A stretch of 20,303 nucleotides of DNA from Geobacteraceae bacterium. GTDB lineage: Bacteria; Desulfobacterota; Desulfuromonadia; Desulfuromonadales; Desulfuromonadaceae. The notes beneath the pieces were generated by a model. That model saw only the letters and a list, made by a program, of their open reading frames with translations, made no database searches and was not told the DNA's origin. The DNA is taken from NCBI GenBank assembly GCA_020201305.1, contig JAIVHC010000187.1, forward strand, positions 6,540 to 26,842. The letters are read 5' to 3'. Made by a program: the position numbers and the translations under genes. Positions 12,743 through 20,303 of this stretch are shown here, in pieces (positions within the stretch are counted from its first letter, which is position 1; each line of letters opens with the position of its first letter).

Positions 12743-13795
12743 TCACGCCATCATGATTCCGTTGCGTGTGGTCGCTTTGACCTTATACATCATATTGTCT
12801 GCAAGACGAATAAGATCGAGCTTGTTGTTTACATCTTCGGGTATGGAGGCGATGCCAAAGCTGGCGGTAACCTGTATGGGAGTGCTATCCTCGGCAACCA
12901 GTACATGATTGTAGATGCGTTCACGCAGATCGACCACCAGTTCATATGCCCCCATTTTATCGGTCTGCGGCAGAATAATGACAAACTCATCCCCACCGTA
13001 GCGCGCGCCACAATCCACCGCACGCAGGCGATTTTTAATAAGTTGCCCGATCTGTGCTATTACACTGCTACCTATCAGATGTCCGTGACGGTCATTGACC
13101 AGTTTAAAGTGATCGAGGTCAATAAATACCAGAGCAACTGAGGTGTCAAAACGCCGGGCCCGATTGATTTCAATATCGAGAATTTCGTCAAAGTAGCGCG
13201 CATTGAACAAGCCAGTCAAATCGTCGGTAATCACCAACTCACGTACGCGACTGAAGTTGCGCGCGTTGGATATGCCGATGGCGACATAATCGGAGATGGT
13301 GGCAAGGAGCAGAAGGTCATTTTCGTCGAACACCGGATCGTCCGGACCATTAACCAACTGCATCACCCCGAGCAATACCCCTTGAAACTCCACCGGGACA
13401 CACACAACCGAACCCGGTTCAAACCCTGTCTGCGCTTCTACACAGTCGTTGTATCGAGGATCTGTGGCAGCGTTTTCAATGAGGGCGGGGCGGCGATGCT
13501 GCGCCACCCAACCAACAATCCCCTGCCCCATGGCCAGATGTTGCCCCTTAAGTTGCGCAGCAACCTCGGAAACAACAACATCAAATACAAGATCATGGGT
13601 ATTTTCATCGTACAGCAACAGGGACCAGGCGCGGGATTTGAACAGCAGGTTGGCCTTTTCGATTATGATATTGGTAAGTTCTTCGATGTCGAGAGTGGAG
13701 GTGAGGGTCTTGCCGATCTGAACCAGGGTTTCGAGTTCCTCGTTGCGCCGGTGCAGCATTTCCAGCAACTGCTTATCGTCTTTGTTGTAAACCAT
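12743..13795 (-). CDS. GAF-GGDEF diguanylate cyclase
   Basis: A 350-residue cytosolic enzyme predicted to make cyclic di-GMP from GTP. A short coiled coil (LEMLHRRNEELETLVQIG) leads into a GAF domain (about 25-185), with GQGIVGWVAQHRRPALIENA and PVEFQGVLLGVMQLVN. The GGDEF domain follows, opening with DDLTGLFNARYFDEIL. The active site GGDEF is intact at 267-271, and the product-inhibition site R258-A-V-D261 lies exactly five residues before it, so the enzyme is probably active and feedback-inhibited. The ATG at 13795 is preceded by GGAGGA. A TTG at 13834 is rejected because it falls at the predicted transcription start. The ligand of the GAF domain is unknown. Confidence 0.93.
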   Translation of the reverse strand: MVYNKDDKQLLEMLHRRNEELETLVQIGKTLTSTLDIEELTNIIIEKANLLFKSRAWSLLLYDENTHDLVFDVVVSEVAAQLKGQHLAMGQGIVGWVAQHRRPALIENAATDPRYNDCVEAQTGFEPGSVVCVPVEFQGVLLGVMQLVNGPDDPVFDENDLLLLATISDYVAIGISNARNFSRVRELVITDDLTGLFNARYFDEILDIEINRARRFDTSVALVFIDLDHFKLVNDRHGHLIGSSVIAQIGQLIKNRLRAVDCGARYGGDEFVIILPQTDKMGAYELVVDLRERIYNHVLVAEDSTPIQVTASFGIASIPEDVNNKLDLIRLADNMMYKVKATTRNGIMMA

Positions 13796-13837
13796 CCATT
13801 CCTCCAGGGCCTGAAACAAATGTTTGCCAGGCAATTT

Positions 13838-13866
13838 ATTATAGAAGCAAAGTCATCGTGTTTCAA
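13838..13866 (-). promoter_or_regulatory. Sigma70 promoter of the diguanylate cyclase gene
   Basis: On the minus strand TTGAAA (13866-13861) and a perfect TATAAT (13843-13838) are separated by 17 bases. The predicted transcription start near 13831 gives a leader of roughly 35 bases to the ATG at 13795. Confidence 0.7.
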
Positions 13867-13874
13867 TATATCTG

Positions 13875-13903
13875 TTGACATGATTTTGCTCCATTGGTAA
13901 ACC
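13875..13903 (+). promoter_or_regulatory. Putative promoter of the TonB-dependent receptor
   Basis: A consensus -35 TTGACA (13875-13880) is followed after 17 bases by TAAACC (13898-13903). A TG in the extended -10 position precedes it. The left arm of the inverted repeat at 13889-13902 lies over the spacer and -10. Confidence 0.4.
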
Positions 13904-13941
13904 TTCGTCAACCTAGTAGTATTTTCAGTTAACCAATGGAG
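13889..13941 (+). promoter_or_regulatory. Inverted repeat over promoter and ribosome binding site
   Basis: CTCCATTGGTAAAC at 13889-13902 and GTTAACCAATGGAG at 13928-13941 are inverted copies with 13 of 14 positions matching, separated by 25 bases. The right arm covers the receptor's Shine-Dalgarno GGAGG (13938-13942). It could be a repressor operator pair or an RNA hairpin that hides the ribosome binding site. Confidence 0.5.
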
Positions 13942-13947
13942 GGTACA

Positions 13948-15767
13948 GTGGAAATATCGATCAAAAATTGGCGCGCAACAAACCGGGGGCTAGTGTGGGT
14001 GGTCTGCGTATTTATGGTGCTCATCCATACTTTTGAAGTGCGCGCATCTACCCCCGATTACGAAGCTGATCTCGGCACTTTTATGGTAACAGCAACCCGT
14101 AGTGTCGCACCTATTGAAACGATCGGGCGCTCTACCGACGTGATAAACCGCGAGCAGATTGAGGCATCGCCCGCTACCGATCTGTATGAAGTCCTGGAGT
14201 ATGTAAGTGGCGTAGATATACAACGGCGCAATGGAGGTTCCCAGGCGGATGTGAGTATTCGGGGCGGGGGCTTTGAACAGACCCTGATTCTGCTCAATGG
14301 TATCAGCATGAGCAATCCCCAAACCGGGCATCACAACATGAATGTACCGGTGCAGCTCCAGGATATTGAACGGATCGAGATCGTCAAGGGACCGGGAGCA
14401 CACATCTACGGTGCCAACGCCATGGCGGGGGTAATAAACATCATAACCCGGGCGCCAGAATCCGTCGGAATGCAATTGCACCTGGAAGCAGGCGAGCATG
14501 ATTTTTATAACGGCGGGGTGAGTGGTACCTTTGCCACCAGCTCCTGGAAACACCGACTCAGCGCAGCGCAGCGTTACTCATCCGGCTTCGACCCCGATGA
14601 ACCAGCAAAGGAAAACTTGGCTCTGCAGATCTTGAAATAGGTGGCGGCTACATTGACAAGGACTTTGGCGCAAGCAGATTCTATTTCGATGCCCCGGATC
14701 AGAAGGAGTATACCGAAACGCTCACAGGTTACGCGAGGATGGATGGATACGCAGGCAACTGGCATCTGAATCCTCATCTAAGCTATCAACGCCATGAGGA
14801 TACTTACACCTATGCCGCAGGTGGTCAATGGTATCAAAATGACTCCACCACCGACAAATTCATTACCCAATTCAGCGCCGACACACGCACCTCCTTCGGC
14901 ACCTCCACCATGGGGATAAGCGCAGAATGGGAGGAGATCGAGAGCAACAGCCTCGGCGACCATGATCGAAGTCAACGCAATCTGTTCTTCAATCAGCGTA
15001 TCCCGCTGGGTGAACATGTAGATGTAGGTGCAGGACTCTCAGCGGTATATTATTCGGCATGGGGATGGGAGTACTGGCCCGGCATGGATATTAATCTTGC
15101 ACTGAATAAGAAATGGTCATGGTTTACCTCATTCGGAGAGTCGTTCCGCATCCCCACCTATACAGAAATGTACTACAACACCCCGATGAATGTGGGAGAC
15201 CCGGAGTTGGAACCCGAAGAAGCCCGAACCTGGGAGACGGGGTTACGCGGTTCCTGGAACACTGTCAGTACCAGCATTGCCTTGTTCCGGCGTGAAAGTG
15301 ATAATCTTATCGAATGGGTGCGTAGTTCTACAGATCAGCCCTGGCGTGTAGCCAATATCGCCGAGTCTACCACTACGGGGGTGGAAACCGAGATGGGCAT
15401 TCACCACCCATTTCGAAGCACAGACTTTGTGAAGCAGATAAAGTTCGCCTATACCTATCTGGATACCGATATGCGTAGCGACAATCTGGAAACAAAATAC
15501 GCCCTCAACCACCTGCGCCATCAACTCCAAGTACGCACCGACCTCAACTGGACTCCTGCCCTGCAGCAACAGATAACCTACAGATATGAGGAACGACTGC
15601 AGGGTGATTCGAGCAATGTTGTAGATACGCGCTTAAACTGGAATTTAAATTCAGCACTTACTTTTCACATTGCCGTTACCAATATGTTTGATGCCGAATA
15701 CATTGAAGCCGGCTTCGCACCGGCACCGGGGCGCTGGATCAAGGGGGGGATTTCCTGGCGGATTTAA
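13948..15767 (+). pseudogene. TonB-dependent outer-membrane receptor, frameshifted
   Basis: A TonB-dependent receptor split by one frameshift near 14613-14620. The first frame (ending at a TAG at 14638-14640) holds the signal peptide, a TonB-box-like TFMVTATR and the full plug domain, with DVSIRGGGFEQTLILLNG, IERIEIVKGPGAHIYGANAMAGVINI. The second frame resumes at GSADLEIGGGYIDKDFG and runs to 15767 with a typical beta-barrel, including FGESFRIPTYTEMYYNTP and LEPEEARTWETGLRG. Restoring one base, for example in the AAAA run at 14612-14615, gives about 606 residues, close to BtuB size. The start is GTG 13948, supported by GGAGG five bases upstream. The substrate is unknown; cobalamin or a siderophore are options. 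It may be a true pseudogene or a base-calling error. Confidence 0.85.
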
Positions 15768-15775
15768 GCCGCGCC

Positions 15776-15826
15776 GATAAAAACAACAGGGGCCGTACCT
15801 CGTAGAAACGAATTGCGGCCCCTGTT
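15776..15826 (-). terminator. Intrinsic terminator after the dehydrogenase gene
   Basis: A perfect 11-bp stem, AACAGGGGCCG (15785-15795) with CGGCCCCTGTT (15816-15826), encloses a 20-base loop. On the minus strand it is followed by GTTTTTATC, so it best terminates the minus-strand dehydrogenase. It may also stop the convergent receptor transcript. Confidence 0.75.
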
Positions 15827-15871
15827 ATCAATGCTAATGTACACCGGGCTTAGCGGCGGCGGACAGAGAAT

Positions 15872-16528
15872 CTACTTGTCCTGCAACACCTTGATAACCG
15901 CAGAGAAGTCCTCTTCTCCGAGCCGATCGTTGCTGAACCCCAGACGCTCTCCCAGAACCAGACTTTCAGCGAGCGCCTCCATCAGATGGGACTGCATCAG
16001 GGTAACCACGAACTTCATCCGTGTAGCATCACCAATCTCACCCACGTGCATGATATCGAGGCCCACGTATGACAACACCTCGCGGCAGCGGCTCACTACC
16101 GACCTATCCCCTCCGATCAGAATGGTCAGAAGTCCGTGTGCCGCATGCTCACGCGTTCCCCACACCGGGGCGTCAAGGAAAAGAATTCCACGCTTTTTGG
16201 CCACGGCGGCCACATCCTGGGTCATTTCGAGGCAGTGGGTGCCCATGTCGCACAGAATCGTGCCCTGGTCAATCCCGGACAAAAACCCCCCTTCACTCGA
16301 AAGGGCCTGCTTCAGCTCTTCTTCATGCGGCAGAACGGTAATAACCATATCTTTGCCTTGTGCCGCCTCGAGTGGAGTTTTAGCCCCGCGTGCTCCAAGC
16401 GCTACCAGTTCCTCCACAGCCTCTGCCTTATTGTCGTGCACCGTCAGGTCATAGTCACCCTTCAGCAGATTCTGCGCCATTGATTTGCCTACAGTACCGA
16501 GTCCGATAAATCCGATTTTCCTGATCAT
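15872..16528 (-). CDS. Beta-hydroxyacid dehydrogenase family protein with apparent internal deletion
   Basis: A 218-residue member of the 3-hydroxyisobutyrate/glyoxylate reductase family, which normally has about 285-295 residues. The Rossmann NAD(P) motif GLGTVG is at 9-14. FLDAPVWGTREHAAHG replaces the usual FLDAPVSGG-like substrate site (Ser changed to Trp). The catalytic Lys is present at 172, but the Asn four residues later is Thr. After GERLGFSNDRLG the protein jumps to EEDFSAVIKVL, which is the family's extreme C-terminal motif, so about 70 residues of the helical domain appear deleted in frame. A near-perfect Shine-Dalgarno (GGAGGA) precedes the ATG, so it is likely still translated. 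Catalytic activity is doubtful. Confidence 0.85.
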   Translation of the reverse strand: MIRKIGFIGLGTVGKSMAQNLLKGDYDLTVHDNKAEAVEELVALGARGAKTPLEAAQGKDMVITVLPHEEELKQALSSEGGFLSGIDQGTILCDMGTHCLEMTQDVAAVAKKRGILFLDAPVWGTREHAAHGLLTILIGGDRSVVSRCREVLSYVGLDIMHVGEIGDATRMKFVVTLMQSHLMEALAESLVLGERLGFSNDRLGEEDFSAVIKVLQDK

Positions 16529-16679
16529 AGCTTTCCTCCTCGTCTACGCCCGTGCCATGCTGCAGGCGTCCAGCGTTTTCAAGTCTCTTGAACCAAGACT
16601 TCGACAACCACATATGTTATTTAGTACAATTCTTCGAATTAAGCGATTTTGCAGGGATTTTCCCAATCGTGAGTATAGA

Positions 16680-16708
16680 TTATTAAACCACCACGTGCGT
16701 TATGGCAA
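16680..16708 (-). promoter_or_regulatory. Possible promoter of the dehydrogenase gene
   Basis: On the minus strand TTGCCA (16708-16703) is followed after 17 bases by TAATAA (16685-16680). Both hexamers are partial matches. The position, just downstream of the polA stop and about 150 bases before the start codon, is plausible but would leave a long leader. Confidence 0.25.
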
Positions 16709-16711
16709 CAG

Positions 16712-19393
16712 TCAATGTGCCTGAGCCCAGTTTTTCCCCCACCCGAGGCTCACATCGAGGGGGACTTTGAGCTCTACAACCTTCTCCATGGTATGCCGAA
16801 CCAGCTCTTCCACCTCTTGCTGCTCTGCTTCAGGGACATCAAACACTAGTTCATCATGTACCTGCATGAGCATCCGGGTCTTGAGCCTGCGCTGCCTGAG
16901 TTCGGTCCATATCTGCACCATTGCAACCTTGATGAGATCTGCAGCTGACCCCTGCACCGCATAGTTGACCGCATTGCGCTCGGCATTGCTGCGCACCTGG
17001 CGGTTCCGGCTGTTGATATCCGGAATGGCGCAGTGACGCCCGAGCAGGGTCTTCACATGCAGATTTTTGCGCGCGCTCTCTTTCTGGAACTCAAAAAACT
17101 CCAGCACCTGCGGATACCGCGCAAAATAGCTCTCGATATATTCCTTAGCTTCGGCAGTGGATATGCCCAGTTCGCGGCTCAGGCTGTATGCCCCCATCCC
17201 GTAAAGGAGTCCGAAATTGATGGTCTTCGCATAGCGACGCATATCATCAGTTACCATCTCGCCAAAGACGTTGAAAATCTGCTGGGCGGTGCGCAGATGG
17301 ATATCTTCATGCGCATTGAACGCCTGAATCATCCCCGCATCATCGGCCATATGCGCCATGAGGCGCAATTCAATCTGTGAATAGTCCGCCGCCAGGAGCA
17401 GACTGCCCTCTTCCGGGATAAAGGCCTCGCGGATGCGGGGCCCATAGTTGCCGCGAATGGGTATATTCTGCAGATTCGGATTGCTGGAGGAAAGCCGCCC
17501 GGTTGCGGTAACAGTCTGGTTATACGAGGTATGAATCTTGCTTGTCCGGGGATGAATCAACCGTGGAAGTGCGTCGGTATAGGTTCCCTTGAGCTTCGAA
17601 AGAGAGCGATACTCAAGGATCTGCGCCACAATCTCGTGTTCCTGGGCTAGTGGAGTCAGCACATCCACCGCCGTTGACCATCCGGTCTTGGTCTTTTTTC
17701 CGTGCGGCAGGCCTAGCTTACCGAAGAGCACCTCACCCAGCTGTTTGGGCGAGTTGAGATTGAATTCAGTATCTGCGGCTGTATAAATGGTCTCCTCCAA
17801 CTCATCCATCCTCGTGCCGAAATCAGCACTCAGAGCGTGGAGCCGCTCGCAATCGAGTCGCACTCCGTCCCACTCCATATCTACCAGCACCCCCAACAGG
17901 GGCAGCTCCACCTCTTTCAGCAGCGTACTCACTTCCGGGTCGAATTTTGGAGCAAAATACTCGTAGAGGCGCAGCGTGTAGTCGGAATCCTCTACCGCAT
18001 AACAGGTAGCCTGATGCAGAGGAACCTCGGCAAAGGATTTCTGTTTCTTGCCGCTACCCACCACCTCGGTGTACGCAAGCATGCGGTGATGCAGATGTTC
18101 CTGCGCCATGGAATCCAGACCATGGGAGCGCGACGCCGGAAAAAGCAGATAGGACTGCAGCATGGTATCCGCTATAACCCCTCGCAGTTCAATTCCGGCA
18201 CGACGCAACACCAGCGCATCATATTTAATATTCTGCCCCACCTTCGCAAGGTTTTCATCTTCAAGGAGTGGACGCAATGCCTCCAGCGCCGTGTCACGCT
18301 TCAGCTGCTCTGCCGCATCCTCCGTATCCCGATGTCCCACAGGGACATACCAGCCCCGGGCTGCCTCTATACTGAACGACAGCCCCACCAGATCGGCACG
18401 CATTGCTTCAAGGGAGGTTGTTTCAGTATCCACGCTGAAGTACTTCGCCCCCTTGAGTGCCGCAACCAGGTGTTCGAGTCCTTGCGGTTTAGTTACGCAG
18501 AGATAGTCGCACTCCTGCTCTGCCTCAGGCTCTTTCTCGGCAAACTCTTCGTATAGCTGTTTGAATTCGAGCTCCTGGAAAATGCGCGCCAGTTCCTGGC
18601 GATCGGGTTCCGGAATACTGAATTCCATCTGCGCTAGATTGAGATCAAGATCGTTTTTGAGACTTACCAGCTCGTGCGAAAGACGCGCCTGCGCGGCATA
18701 TTCCTTAAGTTTTTCACGCCGCTTTGTTCCCGGCACTTCGTCTATATGTTGAAGAAGATTTTCCAGGCTGCCGAAACGCTCAATCAGATCGCGCGCAGTT
18801 TTCTCGCCGATACCGGGGACACCGGGAACATTATCCGAGCTGTCACCGGCGAGGGCCTGTACCTCAACCACGTTTTCGGGGCCGCCCCCAAAGCGCTCAG
18901 CCACCGCGTCCAGATCAAACACCTTGTCTTTCATGGTGTCGAGCATGGTGACCTTTCCCCCTATCAGCTGCATCAGATCCTTATCCCCGCTCACAATGGT
19001 TACCGGAACATCTTTACTGCTGTAGTGACGCACCACCGTGGCAATAATGTCATCCGCCTCGTATCCTTCTATCTCCAGAGCAGGAAACCTGAACCCCTGC
19101 ACCACCTGCTTAATAAGGGGAATCTGCTCCACCAGATCATCCGGCATCTTGGCGCGATTGGCCTTGTATTCCGGATAGAGTTCGTGGCGAAACGTCGGTC
19201 CCTTCGCATCGTAGACAACTATCAATTCATCCGGGCGGTAATCGCGCATCACCTTCAGCAGCATTTTGGTAAAGCCGAGCACTGCATTACATGCCTGCCC
19301 CCGGGAATTGGAGAGATGACGGATAGCGTAGTATGCGCGATAGATATAGGAGGAAGCATCGACAATGTACAACTGTGGGGAATCAAGTGGCAC
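16712..19393 (-). CDS. polA: DNA polymerase I
   Basis: An 893-residue family A DNA polymerase for Okazaki-fragment maturation and repair. The 5'-3' exonuclease domain (about 1-290) begins LYIVDASSYIYRAYYAI and has VVYDAKGPTFRHELYPEYK. The 3'-5' proofreading domain (about 300-490) appears active, with the Asp322/Glu324 pair in VDTETTS, NIKYDALVL and the EDSDYTL motif. The polymerase domain has motif A ADYSQIELR (Asp670), motif B RRYAKTINFGLLYG and motif C VHDEL (Asp847/Glu848). The start is GTG at 19393, supported by AAAGGA upstream; no in-frame ATG is better placed. It lies 37 bases after the sigma54-regulator stop without an evident terminator, so the two may share a transcript. Confidence 0.97.
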   Translation of the reverse strand: MPLDSPQLYIVDASSYIYRAYYAIRHLSNSRGQACNAVLGFTKMLLKVMRDYRPDELIVVYDAKGPTFRHELYPEYKANRAKMPDDLVEQIPLIKQVVQGFRFPALEIEGYEADDIIATVVRHYSSKDVPVTIVSGDKDLMQLIGGKVTMLDTMKDKVFDLDAVAERFGGGPENVVEVQALAGDSSDNVPGVPGIGEKTARDLIERFGSLENLLQHIDEVPGTKRREKLKEYAAQARLSHELVSLKNDLDLNLAQMEFSIPEPDRQELARIFQELEFKQLYEEFAEKEPEAEQECDYLCVTKPQGLEHLVAALKGAKYFSVDTETTSLEAMRADLVGLSFSIEAARGWYVPVGHRDTEDAAEQLKRDTALEALRPLLEDENLAKVGQNIKYDALVLRRAGIELRGVIADTMLQSYLLFPASRSHGLDSMAQEHLHHRMLAYTEVVGSGKKQKSFAEVPLHQATCYAVEDSDYTLRLYEYFAPKFDPEVSTLLKEVELPLLGVLVDMEWDGVRLDCERLHALSADFGTRMDELEETIYTAADTEFNLNSPKQLGEVLFGKLGLPHGKKTKTGWSTAVDVLTPLAQEHEIVAQILEYRSLSKLKGTYTDALPRLIHPRTSKIHTSYNQTVTATGRLSSSNPNLQNIPIRGNYGPRIREAFIPEEGSLLLAADYSQIELRLMAHMADDAGMIQAFNAHEDIHLRTAQQIFNVFGEMVTDDMRRYAKTINFGLLYGMGAYSLSRELGISTAEAKEYIESYFARYPQVLEFFEFQKESARKNLHVKTLLGRHCAIPDINSRNRQVRSNAERNAVNYAVQGSAADLIKVAMVQIWTELRQRRLKTRMLMQVHDELVFDVPEAEQQEVEELVRHTMEKVVELKVPLDVSLGWGKNWAQAH

Positions 19394-19430
19394 GGGTGAA
19401 TCCTTTCAGGCGAGCGGATAAAGGAATTTT

Positions 19431-20303
19431 TTACAGCAGACCGAATTTCTTCATCCGGTAGCGAAACGCATCTATCCCGAGACTCAACTTGCGCGCCGCC
19501 TGCGATTGATTGTTGGAGCATAATTCTAGTGCCTGTTCAATGAGCTGCTTTTCCACCATTTCAATATCCACCCCATCCGGAGGTAAAACATAATCATATT
19601 TACCTGCGCCATCGTGGGCAAGCCCTTCCCCAGCAGTACGCGGGAGCATAGTCAGGTTAAGATACTCAGCATCTTCGAGGATCACTTCGCGTTCAATGAT
19701 ATTGCGCAACTCCCTGATGTTGCCGGGCCAGTCATACGCCTGCAGATAGCGCTCCGCCTGCGGGGTAAATCCTTTAACCTGCTTGCCAAACTCCTGATTG
19801 AAGCGCTGCACAAAAAATCGCGCCAAGGGAAGAATATCGTCACGGCGTTCGCGCAGAGAAGGAAGGTATAGGGGAATAACTTGGACGCGATAGTACAGAT
19901 CCTTACGGAACGAACCATCTTCGATCCCCTGGAGCAACTCCTTATTGGTAGCGGCTATAATGCGCACATCCACCCTTACCTCTTTGCTTCCTCCTACCCG
20001 GCGGAAGGAGCGTTCTTCCAACACGCGCAATAATTTGGCCTGCATTCCCATTTGCATATCGCCAATCTCATCGAGGAAAACCGTTCCTCCATTAGCCATT
20101 TCAAACAACCCTTTCTTCTGGGTTTTGGCATCGGTGAACGCTCCCTTTTCATGTCCCATTAACTCACTTTCAAGCAGGGATTCCGGCACTGCGGCGCAGT
20201 TTATGGCCATAAAGGGTTTATCCGCTCTGCTGCTCCCCTCATGAAGAGCGCGGGCTACCAATTCTTTTCCTGTTCCGCTTTCTCCTTGAATCAGAACAGT
20301 TCC
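19431..20303 (-). CDS. Sigma54-dependent transcriptional regulator (NtrC family), 5' end outside window
   Basis: The visible 290 residues cover the AAA+ and DNA-binding domains of a bacterial enhancer-binding protein. Walker A GESGTGKE is at about 7-14 of the fragment. The sigma54-contact loop reads GAFTDA, a variant of the canonical GAFTGA. Walker B is GTVFLDEIGD, and downstream blocks include RVGGSKEVRVDVRIIAATN, FRKDLYYRVQVIPLYLPSLRER and YDWPGNIRELRN. The C-terminus is a Fis-type helix-turn-helix (NQSQAARKLSLGIDAFRYRMKKFG). The open frame runs past the window edge, so the N-terminal sensory or receiver domain is unseen and the signal is unknown. It is upstream of polA on the same strand, but a regulatory link is not implied. 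Confidence 0.93.
   Translation of the reverse strand, partial: GTVLIQGESGTGKELVARALHEGSSRADKPFMAINCAAVPESLLESELMGHEKGAFTDAKTQKKGLFEMANGGTVFLDEIGDMQMGMQAKLLRVLEERSFRRVGGSKEVRVDVRIIAATNKELLQGIEDGSFRKDLYYRVQVIPLYLPSLRERRDDILPLARFFVQRFNQEFGKQVKGFTPQAERYLQAYDWPGNIRELRNIIEREVILEDAEYLNLTMLPRTAGEGLAHDGAGKYDYVLPPDGVDIEMVEKQLIEQALELCSNNQSQAARKLSLGIDAFRYRMKKFGLL

Noticed and set aside
12615..12746. N-terminal extension of the MazG-like protein
   Set aside because: The extension would translate the terminator hairpin and the repeat fragment. A strong ribosome binding site supports the ATG at 12614.
13860..13947. Cobalamin riboswitch upstream of the TonB receptor
   Set aside because: The leader is too short and lacks the conserved B12-box core, so a B12 substrate cannot be claimed from it.

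Overview
The window reads as chromosomal DNA from a Gram-negative bacterium, most likely a delta-proteobacterium of the Desulfuromonadota type (Geobacter/Pelobacter/Desulfuromonas relatives). The hints are lipoproteins, a TonB-dependent outer-membrane receptor, a sigma54-dependent activator, a GAF-GGDEF diguanylate cyclase, and a palindromic intergenic repeat of a kind I recall from that group. The taxonomic call is inference. No RNA gene, CRISPR array, prophage or complete mobile element was found.

Layout. 1-680: an orphan 112-residue flagellar-rod-like protein with its own promoter and terminator. 720-860: a palindromic repeat element. 859-4232: a periplasmic FKBP prolyl isomerase lipoprotein on the minus strand, divergent from a zinc-type ABC importer (znuA-znuC-znuB, ATGA overlaps). 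4427-4675: a cysteine-rich FeoA-like protein. 4725-5086: remnants, including a decayed IS30-family transposase end. 5121-7699: lon protease, translationally coupled to an unrecognised 76-residue protein. 7735-8382 (minus): a YkgJ-type cysteine-cluster protein. 8650-10353: lemA, a TPM-domain protein, and a second TPM-type protein that has lost its C-terminal half. 10304-12614 (minus): mazG-like, sfsA and tmcAL. 12743-13795 (minus): the diguanylate cyclase. 13948-15767: a TonB-dependent receptor broken by one frameshift. 15872-16528 (minus): a beta-hydroxyacid dehydrogenase with an apparent internal deletion. 16712-20303 (minus): DNA polymerase I, preceded by the 3' part of a sigma54-dependent regulator.

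How the genes work together. Most are housekeeping genes in short transcription units: metal import, protein folding and quality control, nucleotide and tRNA maintenance, and replication or repair. The striking feature is decay: four loci in 20 kb are broken or shortened (IS30 remnant, second TPM gene, TonB receptor, dehydrogenase). I do not see a convincing undescribed multi-gene system. The best novelty candidates are the lon-coupled small protein, the orphan mini rod protein, the inverted repeat straddling the receptor promoter and ribosome binding site, and the palindromic repeat family.
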